Source: Ramazzottius varieornatus
Lineage: Eukaryota; Tardigrada; Eutardigrada; Parachela; Ramazzottiidae
Direction: 5' to 3'
Assembly: GCA_001949185.1 (NCBI GenBank)
Contig: BDGG01000010.1
Coordinates: 1,187,773-1,251,772 of the forward strand
Length of the DNA: 64,000 bases
Shown here: positions 22,679 through 32,455 of the stretch, in pieces
Layout of the letters: each line of letters opens with the position of its first letter
Numbering within the stretch: position 1 is the stretch's first letter
The notes under the pieces: model-generated
Seen by the model: the letters and a program-made list of their open reading frames with translations, nothing else
Told to the model about the DNA's origin: nothing
Database searches by the model: none
Translations under genes and position numbers: made by a program

Positions 22679-24178
22679 ATGGTAAGTGAGAAGTATCATG
22701 CAAAAAGAGGAGCACGAGAGCATGGTTGTCTTTCGCAGGGTATGGTCAAAGTCGTCAAAAACAAGCAGTACTTCAAGCGCTTCCAAGTGAAGCTTCGCCG
22801 TCGCCGAGGTGAGTGAGCCATCCTCTACAACAGTAGTCCTGGTTCTTATCTGGCTAGAAGCAAAGTGGGGTACGGGTCACTCCTACGGGAAGGGGCGCAG
22901 TAGTAGACACTATGGTAGAAGTGAGGATGACATTTGTCTGCTTTACAGAGGGGAAGACCGATTATCAAGCGCGCAAGGGACTTATCCAGCAGGACAAGAA
23001 CAAGTACAACACCCCCAAATACCGACTCGTCGTCCGTTTCACCAACAAGGACATTATCGCTCAGGTATAATTGCTGCCATCCTTGATGATCTGGTGGAGC
23101 TTTCACGAGCTTTGTTCACCTGTAGATCGTATATGCCAAGATCGAAGGCGACAAAGTTCTGTGCTCCGCGTATGCACATGAGCTGCCTCGTTTCGGTATC
23201 AAGTTGGGACTGACCAACTATGCTGCTGCCTACGCGACCGGTCTTCTGTTGGCCAGAAGGGTAAGCCGATTGATCTTCCGTATCATTTCGAACGGAGTGC
23301 GGTGTATTTCGTAATGTGTTTGGTGCGAAAAATTGCAGATACCCTAATTTTATTTTTCGTTTCTGTAGCTTCTGAAGCAGTTGAAGCTCGACAAAATCTA
23401 TGAGGGAACTACGGACGTTACTGGAGAAGAGAGCCACGTCGAGGACGTTGCTGGAAAGCCCGGAGCATTCAAATGCTTCCTCGATGTCGGTCTTGGCCGA
23501 ACCACTACTGGGTCGAAGGTGTTCGCCTGCATGAAGGGTGCTGTCGATGGAGGATTGAACATCCCTCACAGGTATGGATACTTTAAGGCCGACTTAGTGT
23601 TTGATCTTCCAGTATTTTGGTGGACTATTAAGACCAATTTGGCATCGTCTTACAGCAACCGTCGATTTCCGGGGTACGATTCTGAGTCGAAAAAGTTTGA
23701 TGCCGAGATCCACCGAAAGCACATCATGGGTGGCCATGTTGGTAACTACATGAAAGAACTGCAGGACGCTGACGAGGAAGCTTATAAGAAGCAATTTTCT
23801 CGATACCTGGCAGCCGGTGTCACATCTGAAACGGTGAGTTTTTCTCTGGAGCCATGTTCGAACCTCGCAGTTCGACTGTTTCGAATTGTGGTTAATATGG
23901 TGGCTGTTTGTAGATCGAAGGAGTTTACAAGTCAGCTCACGACAACATTAGAGCTAACCCTGCTCCAGAGAAAAAGGAACAGAAACCAAAACCACCCAAG
24001 AACAAACGGTAAGTCCACTTGAAACTGAATCTTTCTTAGTTCATTCTGCTGGCTTATTAATGGAACTTTCGCCTATCTCAGATGGAACAGGAAGAAGCTT
24101 TCTCATGCTGAGGTTGCCAACCGCATTGCCCAGAAGAAGAAAGCCGTTCTGGCTAAGGTTGGAGGTGGCGATGAATAA
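22679..24178 (+). CDS. RPL5: 60S ribosomal protein L5 (uL18)
   Basis: Eight exons (22679-22681, 22739-22808, 22949-23064, 23126-23260, 23369-23571, 23656-23833, 23914-24008, 24082-24178) join in phase to about 298 residues. Exon 1 contributes only the ATG codon. Conserved blocks include [78 protein letters not shown] and [11 protein letters not shown]. The protein binds 5S rRNA with RPL11 in the large-subunit central protuberance. The C-terminus is lysine-rich as in animals ([12 protein letters not shown]). An AATAAA lies about 95 bases past the stop. Confidence 0.97.
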
Positions 24179-24526
24179 CTTCGCTCCCACTCTTTAACGG
24201 GATTTGGAGACTGTTTAGAACACTCGCTCGACTGGTCGAATTTTCGGCTGTGACTTCTGCCGTTCTGGGAATAAAACAAATTTGGAATACACGCTCTACC
24301 TTTTCGATGGGTTCCTTAAATTCACATGTTCGAAGAAGCGAATCGCGAAGAGAGAGGAAAGCAACAAATTTGAGGTTTACGCAATGTAATGGAGTTGTGA
24401 AGTTTCTTGATAAAGTGACGAAGATTACTTTGATAGCGTTAGAAAACAGTGTACGGTGGGAAGAACTCTAGCTCCACCGTTGAGATAGTCTACGAAAGAG
24501 ACAAGAGACAACCTCGCAAGACATAA
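24179..24526. other. Convergent 3' ends of RPL5 and PSME4
   Basis: 348 bases between two stop codons facing each other, containing the RPL5 polyadenylation signal. No gene seen. Confidence 0.55.
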
Positions 24527-27500
24527 CTACGCATAGTAGGTGGGAGAAACTAGCAAGTCAGTGAGCATGGACAACTGCTCTTCGTCAAACTTCTTCTTGT
24601 GTTCGGTCCAGTTGTCCTGATGAGTACGTCGAAATTCCTTGATGGTGTTCTTGACTGTCTGGTTGATGGGCTGGTGATCGTTAACGTGGGTGCTCAGGAC
24701 CACGAGCACATCAGCGGTAAAGCCGACAATGGAGTAGGGATAGGCAGTGATGTAGGAACAGAGACCCAGGATGCCTGAATGTCGCGTGAGGAGAAGTTTG
24801 TTGTTGTCACCAGGGCGATACTTTGTGTTGGCCTTCTTGAAGAAACTCTCCAAGATGGACTTGTCCATGTTGAAAAAGCCGCACTGCACCAGACCAGCTA
24901 GTGTCAACGAAGCCGTTTCCCGGACTTCCACACTCTCATTCTCCAAACTCTGGTTAAGCAGGCAACAAGATGAATTTCGGAAAGGATAGTACGGGTGACA
25001 TAGATTACTTACCTGAGTGACGAGTTTCTGGACGCGTTGTATCCATTCATCCGAGCTTTTGAACGTGTAAAAGTTATTGAAGACAACAGTCTGAAGATGC
25101 TGTAACGCGAGAACCCTGTCTCGCCAAGGTGTACTTCCGGTACTGTCGCCGACGATATTCTCCATCTGCGTGAGCATTTCTTCCACTTCCGGTGCGGACA
25201 GTGCAGTCTGAGACAGGCAGACCAGAGCAGTCAGGCAATCGTTTCGAAGCTCCTCATCACGCGTGTCGCTCTCGAACCGGAAGAGGAATGGTAGGAACCA
25301 CTATCCAAGAATAACCGAATGTCTGAAAGTTAGATGACTAACATAAAGTTGGCGAATAATGCTTACCTGAGTTTGGGCAGGTGTGTGGCTCCAAGAAGCG
25401 ATAACTTCCTGTGCGATAGTCTTGACGACCGTCTTGAAGATCGCCATGGCTTGTTCGGTGTTCGTCTGCTTCGCGGGAGGCAACAGAAGTACTTTACACT
25501 TCGAAAATTGTTCTTCGAGGAAGCCCTTGAAGCGAGGACCTTGGTCTTGACCGGTACTCAGGTTGGAAAGCTTGACTTCGAAACGGAAGAGGTTGGCTAA
25601 GGTCCACGCGACTCGTTCTCGGTACCGTTCCTCCAATCGGTCCTTCATGAGATCGAGTACGCGGTAATGTAGATCACGCCGTCGCCAGTCGAACGAAACG
25701 AAAAAAGCGTTCTGAAGAACGTACAGCCGGGAGGATGCTTGGAAAGAGGTGTCATTCTTTGGAAGTTCGAAGAGTATCTTGAGGAAAGGGTAGATTCGAC
25801 GGGAATCACCTTTGTTCAATCCATGATGGGCAAACTCACCTGCAATATAAAACTCAAGCTGATATAAAATATTTAGTCTCAATCATCGCATATATGGCTG
25901 CAATGATTGACCTGCATACAGCGACCAATAATATGTCGATCAATAAGCATTATTATGCATGTATGAGGGTGCATGAAAGATGAATGAATCCTCTAGCATT
26001 CAACCTGATTAATTGGCAAAATGATCTACACAACGGACTCCGTTGAAAGGAGGATATTTGTACTAACCCCAGTCCGCCAGAGACTCGGTCGTAATATTGC
26101 TCAAAGCCGTTCGGATGAGTGGTGTGAGGACTTCCCACAGATGAGCGGCTTTCTTGTACGGCCATCTTCTTGAGCCTCGAATGATGCCAGCGAGGATCTC
26201 AGCCGCACATCGATGCTGGTGTTCTTCTTTGGAACTTATCAGCTTGGCAATGTGAGGCAAAAGTACGGGTAGGAACGCGTCTTCAAAGTGGCGGAAGAGA
26301 ACCCGGAAGATGGAGTATGTGAATGCATCGAACTTCCCGTGCATTCGTGAATCATCGACGGACAGTACGCGAACCAGGATGTCGACGTAGGAGTCTTCCA
26401 CCATCTTGTCGTAGATTACCTTCTCGAGCGGTGAGAGTGCTTCTGGCATCTTGTTGGGTGGTGGCTGATCCTTGATCGGAGCCGGCAACTGCAAAGCAAA
26501 ACCTAAATGAAGCCATAGGTGAAGAGTCGTCAACCTGATAGAGAGAACATCGATCACCTGCATACGCACTGTGCATGCTATCTGTCTAGATTTCTGTATG
26601 CAGGCAAGTGAAACGCTCCGCCCACTGATCTCGCCGCTTTATTCATGCAGCAAAAAACAAACGAACTGGTCTTCTTACTAATGTGGGGTACTGGTACCTG
26701 CAAAGGAGTGGGCCAGCCGTAGTAGCCATATCGGACTTTGTCGACGAAGACCGCGCTATCGTACTCCGTCTCGTTCTTCGGCAGTCTGCTCTCGTCGAAA
26801 CACACCCACAAGTTGTCCGACCTTATGCCAGCTTTCGGAATGTTGGTATTTGTCACTTTCGAAGACTTGAGTTCCATTGTGGTGTGAACTAGAGGGCGCT
26901 TGATCCACCGTAGGAAGCTCAACATAGGTTGCTGACAGAGCTTCCGCGCCTTTTCTGAACTCGGATTCGCCCAGTTGTCCATGAAGACATCAACCATGTT
27001 TGGTAAAAGCTCCACATCACGACGAACTACAATCATAAACAAACATAAGCATCCTTCACCGACAAAGATATAACAAAAAATTGGAGTAAAAACGCGAGGA
27101 AATGTGTATTTTTCTGCTCCAACTTCAACAAAATGGTAGTATATAATCTGGAATAAAACAGTGGAAAAATCTTACTCATGAAAGAAAGGGTATATAGAGC
27201 AAAATGGAATATCTTCGGTTTCGTCACTCTTTCTCGTACGAAATCCAGTAGCTCGTTGACTGTCTCAAAGTACAACTCTTCATTACGGCGACTTTCCTCC
27301 TTCCTCCTTTTCCACACTTCCTCGGTATCGACCATGTTCCCATCCAGCCCAGCACTCTTCGCCATTACCTTCGCCGCTTTGACAGCACCAGCAGATTTCG
27401 GAATAGTAATCATGGTGGTATTAAAATGGCGTTCCATCTTTTCAGCCAGTTTGTCAAAGACTATCGCCACAGTCTTACTTTCTGACACCACTTTCAACAA

Positions 27501-30500
27501 GGCAGGAAAGCACCTCGAGATGGTGTACCAGTCGTGTTTGAGAGGAAGTGAACCAGACTTTCCACCCAGCATCAAGTACAAACTACCCTTCATCTGTGCT
27601 ACTCGTTCTTTGGGACTTTCCTGCGACTCGACTAAGGCAGCCAAAATGTCATCGACGAAGAGAAGGTACGAGCATCGAATGTTACTCATGGCGCTGTGGA
27701 AGTAGTTCTGCCCCAGAATGCGAATGTCTTTGTACGGAACCATTGACAGCTTCATCATTTCTCGGAGAATACTGACACGCATCGTTGTTAATGGCGAACC
27801 TCGATGATCCTATAGAAAATCACATCTGTTAGATAAAATAATTATTTTACATGCACAGTGGATACTGAAATAGACTGGAACTTGGGCAAACAAAATCGAC
27901 AAGATCGTTTTTCCAGGTGGCGCTCGGTATCAGTTTTATCAGCTCGAAGAATAAGCCTCTTGGAAAAACGATCTTGTCGAGCTTATTCAACGAGCCTAAC
28001 TCATAGTGATGTGAAACGACGATAATAAGAGTAAAGCTTCGAATGATTACGAGTAAGGAGCAACCAAGTTGCATGACTTACGTAGTGACGTCGGTCGTGC
28101 TGGATGGCAACTCGTTCAATGATGAGGAGCCTCATCTGGAAATCTTTCTGTAAACCTAAGCTCCGTCCGAGCTGCTTCTTGGAGATCAGATGGCCTCTCA
28201 GTCTACCTTGAATGCTCTCACCGTTTACTCCTCGGAAGAACATCAGCGACCGGAAGATCCTCAGGATAATCTTGATGGCCTTGACGTTGTCGGAATCCGT
28301 CGTTGTGACTTTGGTGAGGACTGGCTGAATGTGCTCGAGGATCACCTGCCTGGCAGGCCGACCTGGAAAAAAATTTCGGTAACTCAGAACGGTAGAACGG
28401 ATAATATCTTGGAAGTTACCTAATATCTGGATTTCGCGATCACAACCAATTTCCGGATCGGGTCGCTTCGAGTAAATCTCTACCATAGATTCACACGGCA
28501 TGACTCTGTGCTCTGGTGTCGAGTCGAATGGGAATCGAGCAGCGGCCCCATTCAGACATGACTCTACCAGAATCAGCGTTCGTTCTAGTTCTTTCCGCTT
28601 CAGCGTTTCCTCTCCGCTACTATGATGCTTCAGTTTGTCCAAAGCAGGAACCAGGAACTGCGCAATGAACTCTTCCGCACAGCCCATCTCTTCTTCGCTT
28701 GGAACATGCCATTCGATCTTGACGTCGTTTTGCTTGACGGACTGGCACCAGTGTCTGACAGGAATGAACTCGTCGGCTGTGAGACCGAGCTCTTCTGGGA
28801 CGAGAGACCTGATGTTGATTGCGAATGTGGTTAGGAGACCGATGAAGGTGGAGCGAGCTAGCCCCGCAGTCAACTTGAATAGCGCGATGGATTTGGTCTG
28901 GAGCAAAATGTGAAGACACTTGATCAGCGCTGGTTTGGCATCCAAGATGAACCTGCAAACAAACTTTCATATGAAACCTATTCCCAACGGGAACTATATC
29001 AACCTTTTGTGAACCTGCATACAGGAAACCATATGACAGCTACTTGGCAAAGTATGCGGGTGGATGAAATCAAGAGTACAGTAAATACACCTGCATACCC
29101 ACACGCGTCACGAGTCTACAAATTCCTGTACGCAGGAGAAAATGAGGTATATGTTTCTTTCGATTACGCATACCGGCCAGCTTGGCTAACCGCGTCCGTG
29201 GCAACTTTGACCGTCCATGCGATTTCTTCGTCGGGTTCCTCATTCTCGGCAATCGCGTCAGCAGCGAGAGTAACTCGGCTCTTCAGTAGTTTCATGACTG
29301 GATCGAACAGTTCTGTCTTTGCAATAGCCGGACGGAACTTCAGGGCGATACTGCAGAAGCCAGCCACCACGTTACCCGTATAGTGACCATGATTGAGGTT
29401 GCCATCTGTTATGAACTTGAAGATGCGCTGGAGAAGCACTTGACAGATCTGATCGCTGGACTGGTAGATGAGTGTAGCGACCACGGAGGACATGCCTAAT
29501 CGCGTGAACCTTTCCTCCAGCGTCATCTTCTCGTTGTCTCGCGAACTGGAATCGTGCCGACCGTTACTGGCATCGCATGTTGAGTTCGAGATATACTACA
29601 GACACAAACAAGGAACTTAGTTAGACATTCTGACTTTGGGTTGAGCAAATTTTTCCACTGAATCGTACAGTGAGACAACGCTCAATACACTGGAGGGCGA
29701 ACTCTTCAAAGCCTGCACTAGCATAACACAATTCTCGTTCTTCCTCCGTCAGTTCCGGACGCTCTGCATAACGGGAACAGTCTTCTAACGGAACGAAGGA
29801 CAGTACACACCTAAAACGACAAAAGGAATCTGAAATCGATATCATGGTATGAAAATAGACAAAAGGATGGAAGACCCACGTTATGAACTGGAAAGCACAA
29901 GCGCTCTTCTTGAAGTCGTTCGAGTCGATCCCAGGTAACACCGCCATCAACAGCGGCACCACATGCTTCCTTCCTCCTTCAATTCCGAACAAGCTACGCG
30001 TACAGATGGTCATCGCGGACAGACTAGCTGTTAGTCGGTGAGGCTCGGTCAGAGAATCCAGCGACGGATAGAGATGGTCCAGCAGTTCGGGAACTATGAG
30101 ATCTGGTGTGAGTTCGCCCAACGATTTCAGCGCGAACAATGTCTCTAATCGCGACATCATGTTCTTGCTGTACATACTCAGAAGAGCCAGCGGCTTCATC
30201 GCTGTCACGAACCGTCGGATTCTTTCGTCAGAGATGTGCGCTTGAGTCGGAATAGGCGGCTGCCATGAAGCTTTCCTATATCTGGAAAAATAATCTTTCA
30301 CATTATACTTCCGACTTATACACTCAAAATTTTCAAATCTCTTATTTTGAAGAAACGGTGCTAATATTATGATCAGAGTATAGCACTTGGTGCTCACCTC
30401 TCTGCGTTGATTCGACTGACCAAGCACATCGGCAGCTTCATCACGATGCTCGAAAGCCTTCCAGTCCATTCTCCATTGTTGGAAGGATAAAAGTACGTCT

Positions 30501-31792
30501 CGACAGCTTTGAACAAGTCTTCCAAAGCAGCCGAGCACGCATCGTCGTGCAACATGGCAATGGGCCACACCGCCGCGCTGACCACGTCAAAGCCCTTATT
30601 CTCTCCGACAATCTTGACGCGCTTCTTACCCACCGGAAGCTTGATGTTACGTAAGTATTTCGTAAATATCACAGAAACGTAGGGAGTCCAATCGATGTGA
30701 CCAATGTTGTCCATGGCTAAGCGGGATAAGAGAGCCACCATGTCCCCCTCCCAACTCGGGACATTAGCGAAGGACAACCAAATGCCCATGAACTCTTCAA
30801 ACCACAGCTTCCACTGGGTTTCGCCTTGTCGCATCATCGTGGGCAGAAAGTTCGAGAAGTACGTCATGGCTTTCTTCATGGACGTGTCGTAGGGACAGAG
30901 TAACGGACGCCATTCTTCCAGCATTTCCTCCGTGCTTTCTGAAAAGATACAATATGATAATATGTTGAATGATACCAAGCAAGGCGCAAACAAGGCTAGT
31001 CGACCACCCAGTACAGTTTACTGCATGACGTCATCGCGCGCATGTTGGCTGCTAGGTGGCCGACACATCCAGAATGGCCAACTCGCGTCCAGTTCTATGG
31101 CAATGATGCAGCAGAATTTGGATCCGTCCACAAAGAGGCTTACCTCTGGAGAAGTATGGACGACAGCTCTGGATGACCATGGTGAGGTTCTTTCCCATAT
31201 TATCCGGGGTGATGGCCAAGCCATGGCGTTCGTCGCGATTGTACTGGTGACGTTCGACCGTGTCGTATAGTTTTCGCCAGGGAATCTGCAAGTCATCCGG
31301 CGACAACAGCCTGAAGTCCTTCAGTAGGTCATTCAGAGTCTGGCACAGACGGGAAACGAGCTGAGGCTCCATCTGTTCATCCACAACCAACTCGAAGAAC
31401 AGGTGGACTAGCTGGACGTGTTGCTCTTTGGTGAAACGGCGTCCGTGCAGCCGGAAGTACTGATCAAGCTTCGCACACCAGACAATCAAGCCTGGACGGT
31501 AATCGCCAGTCATCCTGGAATAAAAACAGATTTTATGTGCAGTGAACGGGTACATGCTGATTGCTGAAAATATAACTTACACAGACTTCGCGAGACCTTC
31601 TATGATTTCCGCCAGCCACGTCGAAGCTTCTTCTTCCAGCTTGTCTTCATATGGAAGCTTGAAGTTGAATGGAAGAGTCTGCTGAAAGCGTACCTGAGAA
31701 GGCCTGCGTGCAATCTCGTCGTCGTCATCTTCTTCATCAAAATCCTGAAGATCGATGACGTCTTCGACATCTGGCATGTCGACTTCCAACAT
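24527..31792 (-). CDS. PSME4: Proteasome activator complex subunit 4 (PA200/Blm10)
   Basis: About 13 exons encode roughly 1,850 residues, matching human PSME4 (1,843). The product is a HEAT-repeat solenoid that caps the 20S proteasome and acts in acetylated-histone turnover and DNA repair. Conserved blocks in order: EEMLEEWRPLLCPYD, WEGDMVALLSRLAMDNIG, IDWTPYVSVIFTKYLR, DLIVPELLDHLYP, LTEPHRLTASLSA, LPGIDSNDFKK, IEWHVPSEEE, YGYYGWPTPLQ, RCAAEILAGIIRGSRRW, LIRTALSNITTESLADWG and FRRTHQDNWTEHKKKFDEEQ. The C-terminus ends YYA, the HbYX-type tail that docks into the 20S alpha-ring pocket. The start ATG at 31792 opens an acidic leader (DLQDFDEEDDDDE) absent from vertebrates. Introns carry four family A repeats and one family B repeat. 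Confidence 0.96.
25904..25979. repeat. Family A palindrome copy (PSME4 intron)
   Basis: GACCTGCATAC at the left and GTATGAGGGTGCATGAAAG at the right. About 75 bases inside a PSME4 intron. Confidence 0.7.
26553..26616. repeat. Family A palindrome copy (PSME4 intron)
   Basis: CACCTGCATAC at the left and GTATGCAGGCAAGTGAAAC at the right. It lies in the PSME4 intron that ends at about 26503. Its TGCAG end looks like a splice acceptor, but the phased acceptor is 55 bases further downstream on the minus strand. Confidence 0.72.
27895..27982. repeat. Family B palindromic repeat (PSME4 intron)
   Basis: TCGACAAGATCGTTTTTCC and its near-perfect inverse GGAAAAACGATCTTGTCGA flank a core that includes AGGTGGCGCTCGG. 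This copy has the longest clean arms of the family. Confidence 0.78.
29005..29144. repeat. Two adjacent family A palindromes (PSME4 intron)
   Basis: The first copy (about 29005-29070) runs from GTGAACCTGCATAC to GTATGCGGGTGGATGAAAT. The second (about 29083-29144) runs from ACACCTGCATAC to GTACGCAGGAGAAAA. Both lie in one PSME4 intron. Confidence 0.7.
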
Positions 31793-32455
31793 CTTGTTGC
31801 TACATGCAAAAAAAAACCGTCAGTGCTCAGACTGTGGGTCCGACCGGAGTTACTAGAAGTTTTGAACACTTACCTTTAGAAATAACGGGAGAAAACGAAC
31901 TCGGATGTCAGCCTGTGTCAGGAAACTCCGGATCCTAAACAAAGTGGGATCGCAGAAGTCGGCAGCGAAGATGCACTCCAATACTAATACGGCAGTTACG
32001 ACTGTCTCAACTGTCGAAGACTTGTGTTCATGAATGCATCATCCAGCTAGACTATGATGCGCCAACAAACTACCATAAACTCCCTCCAACGCAACAACTG
32101 TGAGATTGCTTCATCATCGAGATGACGAACATCAGAGCAACCGGAAGTGATTTTACAAAATTGTGAAAAGAAATTACGGAGCTGTCCAGAAAATTTTATG
32201 CCGACTCATAAACGAGTAAAACGACACCGCGTGGCCTGGCACTTTGGCAGCTTACTCTTGCTGAATCAAACAATCAAGCTTAGTTGGCAGGATGCAGGAG
32301 AGATTTCTCCCTCGCAAACTCTTCATTCTACATGCAGTATTTCTAATGATAATTATTATCGTGAACATTTGATCAAGGGATTTTATTGGTTCCCGATGCA
32401 ACCGCAAGGATCTTGCCAGAGTGATCCTGCTTTTGAGCGACGACCGACCTGCTAT
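31793..32455. other. Intergenic, PSME4 5' region and His-rich gene 3' end
   Basis: 663 bases upstream of the PSME4 start on the minus strand. It holds the PSME4 promoter and possibly a 5' UTR exon, because a splice-like CATTTCTAAAGGTAAG junction lies near 31870. Nothing coding is supported. Confidence 0.4.

Noticed and set aside
26553-26616. Family A repeat supplying the 3' splice site of a PSME4 exon
   Set aside because: The TGCAG at the repeat end looks like an acceptor, but joining there breaks the reading phase. The phased acceptor is at about 26503, after a TTCATTTAG, so the repeat is only inside the intron.
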